Source: Lawsonibacter sp.
GTDB taxonomy: Bacteria; Bacillota; Clostridia; Oscillospirales; Oscillospiraceae
DNA: 35,880 bases
NCBI GenBank assembly: GCA_022793355.1
Contig: JAAWCR010000058.1
Span: 1 to 35,880, forward strand
Direction: 5' to 3'
This document shows, piece by piece, positions 17,253 through 25,413 of this stretch. Position 1 is the stretch's first letter; each line of letters begins with the position of its first letter. Below the pieces are notes generated by a model. That model saw only the letters and a program-made list of their open reading frames with translations, was not told the origin of the DNA and did no database searches. The position numbers and the translations under genes were made by a program.

Positions 17253-19121
17253 ATGAAAAAACTGCTATCCTCTCTGCTGGCCCTGTGCCTCACCCTGTCC
17301 CTGACAGCTCTGCCCACCTCCGCCCTGGAGCTGGAGGATGCCAAACAGCTGTTGGCCGTCCATTATGTAGACGGCGTGCCCCCGGAAGTGCTGGAGCTGG
17401 ACTCCCTGGACGCCATTCTGGAGGCCATCGGCGACCCCTACACCTTTTACATGACCGCTGAGCAGTACAATGCCTTCAACCAGTCCGTCAACGGCCAGAC
17501 GGTGGTGGGCATCGGTGCTACGGTGGAAACCGCCTTTGACGGCGGCTACCGCATCATGTCCGTCCTGCCCGATTCCCCCGCCCTGGAGGCGGGCATTCAG
17601 CCCGGCGATATCCTCACCGCCGTGGACGGAGAACCTCTCACCGCCGAAATTGACCCCCGGGTGCCCATTGTGGGCCAGGAGGGCACTGAGCTGACCCTCA
17701 CCCTCACTCGGAACGGCCAGGTGCTGGAATTTACTCTCACCCGCCGGGCGGTAAACATCCCCATTGTCACCTACGAGCAGCAGGACAGCGCTGGAGTCAT
17801 CAGCTGCATCAGCTTTGGAGCCACCACCTCCCTGTCCATCCAGGAGGCCATCTATGAGCTGGACGAGCAAACCGCCGTATGGATTGTAGACCTGCGCGCC
17901 AACCCCGGCGGGGACAGCGGAGCCACCGCCCTGTCCGCCAGCCTGTTCACCGGGGGCGGCGTTATGCTCTACTTCCGGGACGGCTCCGGCCAGTACCACT
18001 ACAGCTACACCGACGACGGTTTCCCCGACCTGACGGATAAGCCGGTGATTGTCCTTACCAGCCCTCACTCCGCCAGCGGCTCCGAGCTCTTCGCCGGGGA
18101 TATCCGCACCTACGGCGCGGGCATCGCCCTGGGCCAGCGCTCCTTCGGCAAGGGGACTGCCCAGATTGTGGTGGACGAGACCAACAGCAGCCTTATGGTA
18201 AACGGCGAGGCCATGAAAATCACCGCCTACCGCTTCTTCTCCCCCGACGGGGCCACCAACCACATTGTAGGCGTGCTGCCCACCCTGCTTATCTCCCCGG
18301 AGAACACTGAGCGCGCGGCCCTGTTGCTAACCTGCGCCGCCTCCCCCTCCCCGGAAAACCATCTGAAGCTGGACATCGCCGGGCAGACCTTCTATGTCAG
18401 CCTCTCCGAGGCCCTGAAGGAGGAAAACCGCCCCGCCCTCACCGAGCTTCTGGAGGCCCTGCCCCCCTCCGCCGAGCTGCGCTACAGCACGGGGAAGAAC
18501 TGGAACCAGTGCAGTCCCATGGCCCCCGCCGCAGTAGCCGAAGCGCTGGGCTTGGACTTCACCCCCCGCACCTTCTCCGACACGAAGGACAGCCAGTTTG
18601 CCCGGGAGCTGGACACCATGGCCGTCTACGGTCTGCTTGGCACCTCTGACGACGGTACCTTCCGCCCCCAGGAAACCATTACCCGGGCCCAGTTCGCCGC
18701 CCTCACCGCCACCGCCCTGGGCCTGCCCGCGGGCAAGAGCGCCAAGTTCACCGATGTGGCGGAGGACGCCTGGTACGCTGCCCCGGTCAACGCCATGGCC
18801 GACCTGGGCTTCCTCTCCGGCCAAGGAAACGGCCTCTTCGGTCCCGACGACAATCTCACCTATCAGGAGATGGTCACCTGTCTGTCTAAAGTAGCTGCCT
18901 GGACCAGCATGGACGGTTACGACCTGGACCAGCAGGCCCTTCTTTTGGAGCAGATGCTGGATTTTTACGACTACGCTGAATACGCCCAGATTCCCGCCCG
19001 CAACCTGGCTGTTCTGGGCGCCCTTGTGGAGAACGTCTCCCCCACCGAGGACGTCACCCGGGAGCTGGCCGCCGCCACCCTTTGCCGGCTGATGGAGAGC
19101 ATTCACCTAATCTGGGGATGA
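17253..19121 (+). CDS. S41-family carboxyl-terminal protease with PDZ domain and C-terminal SLH-like repeats, secreted
   Basis: Signal peptide MKKLLSSLLALCLTLSLTALPTSA; PDZ-like DSPALEAGIQPGDILTAVDGEPL; catalytic SASGSELFAGDIRTYGAGIALGQRSFGKG; SLH-like DVAEDAWYAAPVNAMADLGFLSGQGNGLFGPDDNLTYQEMV. Confidence 0.88.
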   Translation: MKKLLSSLLALCLTLSLTALPTSALELEDAKQLLAVHYVDGVPPEVLELDSLDAILEAIGDPYTFYMTAEQYNAFNQSVNGQTVVGIGATVETAFDGGYRIMSVLPDSPALEAGIQPGDILTAVDGEPLTAEIDPRVPIVGQEGTELTLTLTRNGQVLEFTLTRRAVNIPIVTYEQQDSAGVISCISFGATTSLSIQEAIYELDEQTAVWIVDLRANPGGDSGATALSASLFTGGGVMLYFRDGSGQYHYSYTDDGFPDLTDKPVIVLTSPHSASGSELFAGDIRTYGAGIALGQRSFGKGTAQIVVDETNSSLMVNGEAMKITAYRFFSPDGATNHIVGVLPTLLISPENTERAALLLTCAASPSPENHLKLDIAGQTFYVSLSEALKEENRPALTELLEALPPSAELRYSTGKNWNQCSPMAPAAVAEALGLDFTPRTFSDTKDSQFARELDTMAVYGLLGTSDDGTFRPQETITRAQFAALTATALGLPAGKSAKFTDVAEDAWYAAPVNAMADLGFLSGQGNGLFGPDDNLTYQEMVTCLSKVAAWTSMDGYDLDQQALLLEQMLDFYDYAEYAQIPARNLAVLGALVENVSPTEDVTRELAAATLCRLMESIHLIWG

Positions 19122-19189
19122 GCTTATCCGTCTCGCTTTGCGCGAACGTTTTCCCTGTGGAACAATTTTTAGGAAAGGACCTGAACAAA

Positions 19190-20269
19190 TTGACCAAAAT
19201 CGACATTATCTCCGGGTTTTTGGGGGCTGGCAAGACCACCCTCATCAAGAAACTGCTGGATGAGAGCTTCAAAGGGGAAAAAATCGTCCTCATTGAAAAC
19301 GAGTTCGGCGAAATTGGCATCGACGGCGGCTTCCTCAAGGACGCTGGGGTGGAGATCACCGAGATGAATTCCGGCTGTATCTGCTGCTCCCTGGTGGGGG
19401 ACTTCGGTTCGGCCCTCAAGCAGGTGCTGGCCGACTACTCCCCCGCCCGTATCATCATCGAGCCCTCCGGGGTGGGCAAGCTGTCCGACGTGGTGGCCGC
19501 CGTGGAACGGGTGCAGGCCGAGACCCCCGATCTTCATCTGAACAGCTTCGTAACTGTAGTGGACGCCGCCAAGGCCAAGGTATACATGAAGAATTTCGGC
19601 GAGTTCTTCAATAACCAGGTGGAACACGCCTGCGCCATTATCCTGTCCCGCACCCAAAAGATTGACCAGAAGAAGCTGGACGGAGCGGTGACTCTCCTGC
19701 GGGAGAAAAACCCCAAGGCCGCCATTCTCACCACCCCCTGGAACCAGCTCACCGGGGCTCAGATTCTCTCCGCCATGGAGGGAGGGCAGGACCTGGCGCA
19801 TGAGCTGATGGAGGAAATCGAGCACCATGGTCACGACCACCAAAACCATGACCACGCTCACTGCGAACACGAACACGAGCACGGCCACTGCGAACACGAA
19901 CACCAGCATGAACACCACCACGACCAGGGCGACACCTGTACCGCCTGCTGCGGCCACGACCACCATCACCACCACGATCACGACGCTGACGAGGTGTTCA
20001 CCTCCTGGGGCCGGGAGACGCCCCGGAAATACAGCCGTGAGGACCTTCAGGAGGCCCTGTCCGCCCTGGCGCTGGGAGACGATTACGGCTATATCCTCCG
20101 GGCCAAAGGGATGGTCCCCTGTGACGACGGCCAGACCTGGCTCCATTTCGACCTGGTGCCCGAGGAGTTCCAGATTCGTGAGGGAGCGGCCGACTACACC
20201 GGCCGACTGTGCGTGATTGGCTCCGATCTGAAGGAGGAGCAGCTGGAGAAACTGTTCCTGCTGGCTTAA
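19190..20269 (+). CDS. CobW/COG0523-family GTPase with His-rich metal-binding region
   Basis: Walker A GFLGAGKTT, CxCC motif NSGCICCSL, His-rich stretch at about 19820-19990; TTG start at 19190 after aggaaagga. Confidence 0.88.
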   Translation: MTKIDIISGFLGAGKTTLIKKLLDESFKGEKIVLIENEFGEIGIDGGFLKDAGVEITEMNSGCICCSLVGDFGSALKQVLADYSPARIIIEPSGVGKLSDVVAAVERVQAETPDLHLNSFVTVVDAAKAKVYMKNFGEFFNNQVEHACAIILSRTQKIDQKKLDGAVTLLREKNPKAAILTTPWNQLTGAQILSAMEGGQDLAHELMEEIEHHGHDHQNHDHAHCEHEHEHGHCEHEHQHEHHHDQGDTCTACCGHDHHHHHDHDADEVFTSWGRETPRKYSREDLQEALSALALGDDYGYILRAKGMVPCDDGQTWLHFDLVPEEFQIREGAADYTGRLCVIGSDLKEEQLEKLFLLA

Positions 20270-20331
20270 GCCAAAGCCGCCTTTTTAACGGGTCCTTTTC
20301 TCCCTATCAACAACCCGCGAGGTGAACAACA

Positions 20332-21279
20332 ATGCCCGATTCACGGATACCCCTGTATCTTATCACCGGCTTTCTGGATGCCGGCAAGACCACCCTGCTC
20401 ACCGACACGCTGAATATGGATTATTTCAACGACGGCCAGCGGACCGTTCTTCTCCTGTGTGAGGACGGCGAGGAGGAGTACGACCAGCAGCAGCTGTCCC
20501 ACCGCAACTGCCGCCTCGTTCCCATCGGGGACCAAGAGCAGCTGAACACCGAATTTTTAAAGGAGATTGACCGCCGCTATCAGCCTGAGCGGGTGCTTCT
20601 GGAGTTCAACGGCATGTGGCCGGTGGATGTGCTGCGCAAGTGCCGTCTGCCCAAGGGCTGGGGGCTGTACCAGGCCATCCATGTAGTGGACGGCTCCACC
20701 TTTGAACTGTACTTGGCCAATATGCAGTCCATGTTTATCGACATGGTAACGGAAGCGGATATGGTGCTCTTCAACCGCTGTACCCCCGATATGCCCCTGT
20801 CTGGCTGGAAGCGGTCGGTCCGGGCGGTAAACCGGATGTGCGAGATTGTCTTTGAGGATAACCGGGGCGAGGAGCTGGAGGTGGAGGACATCCTTCCCTA
20901 CTCCCTGAATGAGTCCCACATCGCCCTGGAAGACGCCGACTACGGCATCTGGTATCTGGATATTCAGGAGCATCCGGACCGCTATATAGGTAAGACCATC
21001 ACCTACAAGGCCCAGGCTATGACCGGCATGAAACTGCCCAAAGTCTCCTTCGTCCCTGGTCGAAACGCCATGACCTGCTGCGCAGAGGACATCCGCTTTT
21101 TCGGCTTCCTGTGTAAGTACGACAAAGCCCGAGCCCTGAAGAAGGGGGAGTGGATCACCGTCACCGCCGAAATCAAGTGGGAGCACGCTGGCGTCTATGA
21201 GGACGAAGGGGTAGTGCTCTACGCCCAGTCCGTGGAAAAAGCGGAGCCCCCCGAGGATCCGCTGGTATACTTTCGATAA
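20332..21279 (+). CDS. CobW-like GTPase fused to a YcgQ/DUF1980 (TIGR03943)-like C-terminal domain
   Basis: Walker A GFLDAGKTT; no CxCC motif; C-terminal RNAMTCCAEDIRFFGFLCKYDKA...GEWITVTAEIKWEHAGVYEDEGVVLYAQSVEKAEPPEDPLVYF resembles the YcgQ C-terminus. Confidence 0.72.
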   Translation: MPDSRIPLYLITGFLDAGKTTLLTDTLNMDYFNDGQRTVLLLCEDGEEEYDQQQLSHRNCRLVPIGDQEQLNTEFLKEIDRRYQPERVLLEFNGMWPVDVLRKCRLPKGWGLYQAIHVVDGSTFELYLANMQSMFIDMVTEADMVLFNRCTPDMPLSGWKRSVRAVNRMCEIVFEDNRGEELEVEDILPYSLNESHIALEDADYGIWYLDIQEHPDRYIGKTITYKAQAMTGMKLPKVSFVPGRNAMTCCAEDIRFFGFLCKYDKARALKKGEWITVTAEIKWEHAGVYEDEGVVLYAQSVEKAEPPEDPLVYFR

Positions 21280-21316
21280 AAAATCAGCGTTCCCAACCAG
21301 GGAACGCTGATTTTTT
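21278..21316. terminator. Bidirectional terminator between convergent genes
   Basis: aaaaaatcagcgttccc-aacca-gggaacgctgatttttt. Confidence 0.85.
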
Positions 21317-21333
21317 AAAGCAGTTTCTTGCCT

Positions 21334-22719
21334 TTATTTCGACCGGAACTGATTCCAGTAGCCCATAACAAAGATAAACAGCACAATCAGGGGCAGAATA
21401 TAGCTGACGTAGAACCGCACCCCCTTGGGGAAGGCCAGCCCCTCCCCCGCATTGGCCTCGTCCAGAAACCGATTCCAGCCCCAGCCATGGGTGCAGAACA
21501 ACAGATAGACCAGCGACCCCAGGGGCAGGATGTTCTGCGAGACCAAAAAGTCCTCAATACCGGACACATCCATCCCCAACACGGTAACCCCGGACCACAG
21601 GTTTGAGCCCAGCACGCAGGGCATGGACAGCAGGAACACCCCAATCAGGTTTATCAGCACCGCTTTCTTCCGGGAGACCCACCACCGATCCATGGTGAAG
21701 GAGATGATATTCTCAAACACCGCAATCACTGTGGACAGGGCCGCGAAGGACAAAAACAGGAAGAAGGCCCCTCCCCACAGCCGGCCCATGGGCATGTGAT
21801 TGAAGATGTTGGGCAGGGTAACAAAGACCAGGGCGGGCCCCTCCCCGGTGGACACCCCAAAGGCGGAACAGGCGGGGAAAATGATCAGACCTGCCACAAA
21901 GGCCACGCAGGTATCCAGCACGCCAATGCGCAGGGCCTCCCCCGCCAGCCGGTGCTCCTTGCCGATATAGCTGCCGAAAATAGCGATGGCGCCAATCCCC
22001 AGGGAGAGAGTAAAGAAGGCCTGACCCATGGCTGCAAAAACCGCCTCGCCTAAAATCCAGTTGCCCTCGGCGTCGTAGGCCAGGTTGTGGAAGTTGGGCC
22101 GGAGATAAAACGCCAGTCCCTCCTCCGCCCCCTCCAGGAGGACGGAGTTCACCGCCAGCACCACCATCAGGGCCAGCAGGCAGAGCATCATCAGCTTGTT
22201 GACTCGCTCCACACCGTTGCGCAGCCCCTGGGCGCACACCAGCATTCCGATGCACACCACCACAGACATGTAGACCGTCATCGTGACCGGACGGCTCAGC
22301 AAATCGCTGAATTTCCCGGCCACTCCTTGGGCGTCCAGCCCCTCAAAGCCGCCTTGCAGCATCTCCACAAAATAATACAGCAGCCACCCGGCGATTACGG
22401 TGTAAAACATCATCAGCAGATAGTTGCCCGCAAAGCCCACGTAACTGTACCAGTGCCAGCGGGAACCCTTCCGCTCCAGCCGCTGGAAGGACAAGGCAAT
22501 GCTCCGCTGGCTGGCCCGGCCCACCGCCAGCTCCATCACCATAACGGGCAGGCCCAAAATCACTAGGAACAGCAGATACAGCAGCACAAAGGCCGCTCCG
22601 CCGTATTTCCCCGTAATATAGGGAAAGCGCCACACATTGCCCAGACCGATAGCGCAGCCCGCCGAGATCAGCACAAATCCCAGGCGGGAAGAAAATGTCT
22701 CTCTTTTCTCCATTGACAA
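21334..22719 (-). CDS. Sodium-dependent NSS/SNF-family transporter
   Basis: FSSRLGFVLISAGCAIGLGNVWRFPYITGKYGGAAFVLLYLLFL is the classic NSS N-terminus. Confidence 0.95.
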   Translation of the reverse strand: MSMEKRETFSSRLGFVLISAGCAIGLGNVWRFPYITGKYGGAAFVLLYLLFLVILGLPVMVMELAVGRASQRSIALSFQRLERKGSRWHWYSYVGFAGNYLLMMFYTVIAGWLLYYFVEMLQGGFEGLDAQGVAGKFSDLLSRPVTMTVYMSVVVCIGMLVCAQGLRNGVERVNKLMMLCLLALMVVLAVNSVLLEGAEEGLAFYLRPNFHNLAYDAEGNWILGEAVFAAMGQAFFTLSLGIGAIAIFGSYIGKEHRLAGEALRIGVLDTCVAFVAGLIIFPACSAFGVSTGEGPALVFVTLPNIFNHMPMGRLWGGAFFLFLSFAALSTVIAVFENIISFTMDRWWVSRKKAVLINLIGVFLLSMPCVLGSNLWSGVTVLGMDVSGIEDFLVSQNILPLGSLVYLLFCTHGWGWNRFLDEANAGEGLAFPKGVRFYVSYILPLIVLFIFVMGYWNQFRSK

Positions 22720-22850
22720 TCCATTTCTCCTTTGCTATAATAAATGCAGGAAGGGCGGCCTGGTGGTGCAGGTCCCACGGCTCTTCCTCGAAGATTTAGA
22801 ATCTGTAGAAAAGCCGGTTCCTTACACTGGGGGGCCGGTTATTTCTTTAT
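22713..22850 (+). ncRNA. Candidate antisense RNA (predicted RNA ~22748-22850) opposing the small hydrophobic ORF at 22839-22916
   Basis: Consensus promoter TTGACA(22713-22718)-17 nt-TATAAT(22736-22741); transcript contains ggaagggc/gctcttcc stem, agatt-tag-aatct hairpin and a final ccggttcc/ggggccgg stem (with G-U pairs) followed by a U-rich tail; no ORF with an RBS. Confidence 0.6.
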
Positions 22851-22916
22851 ATTAAGAATACCGAACACAACAACGGCAATCAGGTTAAGTAGTGACAGGA
22901 CTTCCAACACTGACAT
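22839..22916 (-). CDS. 25-aa hydrophobic peptide MSVLEVLSLLNLIAVVVFGILNIKK, putative holin-like / type I toxin
   Basis: ATG at 22916 preceded by aaggaggtgacaag; single transmembrane segment with charged tail. Confidence 0.7.
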   Translation of the reverse strand: MSVLEVLSLLNLIAVVVFGILNIKK

Positions 22917-22922
22917 CTTGTC

Positions 22923-22938
22923 ACCTCCTTACGGAGGT
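22923..22938 (-). promoter_or_regulatory. SD-sequestering hairpin of the small toxin-like ORF
   Basis: Minus-strand ACCTCC-GTAA-GGAGGT: 6-bp stem, GNRA-type loop, containing the SD. Confidence 0.65.
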
Positions 22939-22963
22939 CGAGCCGTTCCCTTCCCGCCCGAAT

Positions 22964-22993
22964 ACTATACCACAGAACCGCTCATGGGGACAA
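22964..22993 (-). promoter_or_regulatory. Possible promoter for the small toxin-like ORF
   Basis: Minus-strand TTGTCC-18 nt-TATAGT. Confidence 0.45.
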
Positions 22994-23008
22994 GCCCTCT
23001 TTTTCCGG

Positions 23009-23046
23009 AAAATTCCCCTTGACAGGGGAATTTTTTGCGCTATAAT
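23009..23046 (+). promoter_or_regulatory. Promoter with -35 hexamer in a perfect inverted repeat, upstream of radical SAM gene
   Basis: AAAATTCCCC-TTGACA-GGGGAATTTT (23009-23034), TATAAT at 23041-23046. Confidence 0.7.
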
Positions 23047-23095
23047 GATAGTACACAAGTTCTATCGAACGCATTTTCGCAGAGGAGGCCCACCT

Positions 23096-24361
23096 ATGGA
23101 GCTGCTGGAAAAGCTGAACATTCTGGCCGACGCCGCCAAGTACGACGCAGCCTGCACCTCCAGCGGACTGGACCGCTCCGGTCGGCCGGGGACCATTGGC
23201 AGCACAATGATGGCGGGCTGCTGCCACTCCTTTTCGGCGGATGGCCGGTGCGTAACGCTGCTGAAGGTCTTGCAAACCAACTTCTGCGTCTACGACTGCC
23301 AATACTGCGTCAACCGCCGGTCTAACGACGTCCCCCGGGCAGCCTTCACTCCCCAGGAGCTGTGCGAGCTGACCATCGGATTCTACCGGCGCAACTACAT
23401 TGAAGGGCTGTTTCTCTCCTCGGCGGTCATCCAAAACCCGGATTACACCACCGAGCTGATGATCCGCACCCTGGCCATTTTGCGGGAAAAACACCGATTC
23501 GGCGGCTATATCCACGCCAAGGCCATTCCCGGGGCGGATCCGCTGCTCACCCGGCGGCTAGGCCTGCTGGCCGACCGGCTATCGGTGAACATTGAGCTGC
23601 CCAGCTCCCCCAGCCTGGCCCTGCTGGCCCCGGACAAGAGGAAGGAGGCCATCCTCGCCCCCATGGGTCAGATTCGGGATGGAATCGACCAGTCCAAGCG
23701 TGAACTGGCCGTCTACCGCCACGCCCCCCGGTTTGCTCCAGCGGGGCAGTCCACCCAGATGATTGTGGGGGCCACCCCGGAGAGCGACCGGCACATCCTC
23801 ACCCTCACCCAGGCCCTCTACGACCGCTATCAATTGAAAAGGGTGTTTTACTCCGCCTATATGCCCGTCTCCTCCAGCCCGCTCCTGCCGGTGGCGGAGG
23901 GCTACCAGCCCCCTCTGCTCCGGGAGCACCGGCTGTACCAGGCCGACTGGCTGCTGCGCTACTACCACTTCCGGGCGGAGGAAATTCTGGATGAGACTCA
24001 GCCCGACCTGGACCCTCGGATGGACCCCAAGTGCTGCTGGGCCCTGCGCCATCTCGACTTTTTCCCGGTGGAGGTCAACCGGGCCGACTACGAGGCCCTG
24101 CTCCGGGTCCCTGGTCTGGGGGTGCGGTCGGCCAAACGGATTTTAAGGGCAAGGCGGGTGGGGCCGCTCAATTTCGAGGGTCTGAAACGCCTGGGCGTGG
24201 TACTCAAGCGGGCCCAGTATTTCCTCACCTGCTCGGGGCGTATGGCGGCAGGCCTCCACGTCAGCGAGGATGGCCTGCTCCGCCATCTGGTCTCTCTGGA
24301 GGCCCCCGCACTGGCACAGCCTATGCCTGAACAGCTGTCGCTGTTCGGGGACGCCGTATAG
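23096..24361 (+). CDS. Putative DNA modification/repair radical SAM protein (TIGR03916-like)
   Basis: CVYDCQYC (CX3CX2C) radical SAM motif; C-terminal helix-hairpin-helix-like RVPGLGVRSAKRILRARR; ATG at 23096 after gaggaggcc. Confidence 0.85.
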   Translation: MELLEKLNILADAAKYDAACTSSGLDRSGRPGTIGSTMMAGCCHSFSADGRCVTLLKVLQTNFCVYDCQYCVNRRSNDVPRAAFTPQELCELTIGFYRRNYIEGLFLSSAVIQNPDYTTELMIRTLAILREKHRFGGYIHAKAIPGADPLLTRRLGLLADRLSVNIELPSSPSLALLAPDKRKEAILAPMGQIRDGIDQSKRELAVYRHAPRFAPAGQSTQMIVGATPESDRHILTLTQALYDRYQLKRVFYSAYMPVSSSPLLPVAEGYQPPLLREHRLYQADWLLRYYHFRAEEILDETQPDLDPRMDPKCCWALRHLDFFPVEVNRADYEALLRVPGLGVRSAKRILRARRVGPLNFEGLKRLGVVLKRAQYFLTCSGRMAAGLHVSEDGLLRHLVSLEAPALAQPMPEQLSLFGDAV

Positions 24362-24402
24362 GGGCCCTCCCGCCGCGACGAATTCTGAAAGGAGGCCTTT
24401 CC

Positions 24403-25188
24403 GTGTCCTGGACCCAGATTTCCTGTCAATACGACGGCACTTACCCCGGCTTTCTCTCCTGCGTATTCGACTGCTACGTCCATCAGGAGGAGCCAGTGGA
24501 GTTCCGCGTGCCTTCGGACATGTGCTGTTCCCTCTACCCTCTGCGCACCGTGGAGACGGACGAGGCCCACGCCCTCCGGGTATACAAATCCTTCTCCAAA
24601 TTCGGGGCGGAGGGGCAGCGGCTGGCGGTGCGGTGCTTCCTCACCTGTCTGCCAGACAAGGAGCTGTGGCTGTGGCGTTTTCTCCGCCTGGGCTATGCCC
24701 AGGGGGCCAGGGTGGGCCAAAATCTTACCGACCCCACAGTGGACAAGGTGCGCAAGGCGGTGTGGCACCTGGAGCATGAAGCTCACCAGTATAAGGGGTT
24801 CACCCGTTTTTCTGAGCTGGAGGGGATTCTGGTCGGGGAAATCGAGCCCAAAAACCAGGTTCTCCCCCTGCTGCGGCCCCACTTCTGTGGGCGCTATCCC
24901 CAGGAATGTTTTGTCCTCCACGACCGCACCCACCATGCGGCCCTGTTCCACCGGCCGGGCCCCCGCGGCTGGAACATCCTGCCCGTGGAACACTTCTCCC
25001 CCGGCCCCGCCGGCGAGACGGAGCTGACCTATCGAAAGCTGTGGCGGACCTTTTACGACACCATCGCCATTGAGGGCCGCTACAACCCCAAGTGCCGCAT
25101 GACCAACATGCCCAAGCGCTACTGGGCCATGATGACCGAGTTTCAGAAGGATTGGGACACCGCCCTGCCGGAGGTAAAGGGCGTGTGA
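24403..25188 (+). CDS. TIGR03915/DUF4130-like putative DNA metabolism protein, partner of radical SAM protein
   Basis: Adjacent same-strand gene; YDGTYPGFLSCVFDCY N-terminus and C-terminal MTNMPKRYWAMMTEFQ. Confidence 0.78.
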   Translation: MSWTQISCQYDGTYPGFLSCVFDCYVHQEEPVEFRVPSDMCCSLYPLRTVETDEAHALRVYKSFSKFGAEGQRLAVRCFLTCLPDKELWLWRFLRLGYAQGARVGQNLTDPTVDKVRKAVWHLEHEAHQYKGFTRFSELEGILVGEIEPKNQVLPLLRPHFCGRYPQECFVLHDRTHHAALFHRPGPRGWNILPVEHFSPGPAGETELTYRKLWRTFYDTIAIEGRYNPKCRMTNMPKRYWAMMTEFQKDWDTALPEVKGV

Positions 25189-25199
25189 AAACGGATTTC

Positions 25200-25228
25200 T
25201 TGCAATTCCGGCCGTTTTATGTTATCAT
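25200..25228 (+). promoter_or_regulatory. Promoter for leader peptide/MFS transcript
   Basis: TTGCAA-17 nt-TATCAT. Confidence 0.5.
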
Positions 25229-25276
25229 GTTGCCGCGCCGTTGATGCTGCGGCGAGTTTGACAGGAGGAATACGTT

Positions 25277-25315
25277 ATGAAGCTCTGCATTGTCTCCGCT
25301 CTGCGCAAGGTCTGA
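25277..25315 (+). CDS. 12-aa leader peptide MKLCIVSALRKV
   Basis: ATG at 25277 preceded by aggagg; stop TGA at 25313-25315; 98 nt upstream of the MFS start. Confidence 0.7.
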   Translation: MKLCIVSALRKV

Positions 25316-25413
25316 CCGGGCGAACTGCGCGGGGCGTTAAGCTGTAAGTGATTTCGCCCATTCGGGCTTTGCGCTTGTTTGAACCATCAAAACAAGTAAG
25401 GAGCAAAGTCCAT
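25301..25413 (+). promoter_or_regulatory. Attenuator-like leader with competing stems and SD sequestration
   Basis: 25301-25307/25326-25332 (ctgcgca/tgcgcgg); gccc-attc-gggc 25356-25367; gggctttgc 25364-25372 / gcaaagtcc 25403-25411; cttgttt 25374-25380 / aaacaag 25390-25396; SD aaggag at 25398-25403. Confidence 0.65.

Noticed and set aside
17265-18263. 332-aa minus-strand ORF
   Set aside because: Shadow of the S41 protease with Gly/Val-rich low-complexity translation
19827-19985. Dense cac/gac repeats considered as a CRISPR-like array
   Set aside because: In frame within CobW GTPase and encodes the His-rich loop
22744-23022. 92-aa plus-strand ORF over the antisense-RNA region
   Set aside because: No RBS, no recognisable protein features, and the frame runs over the promoter and hairpins of the small toxin-like locus
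25371-25396. GCTTGTTTGAA match to the MITE-like repeat end
   Set aside because: Only about 11 nt shared, better explained as one arm of the SD-sequestering stem before the MFS gene
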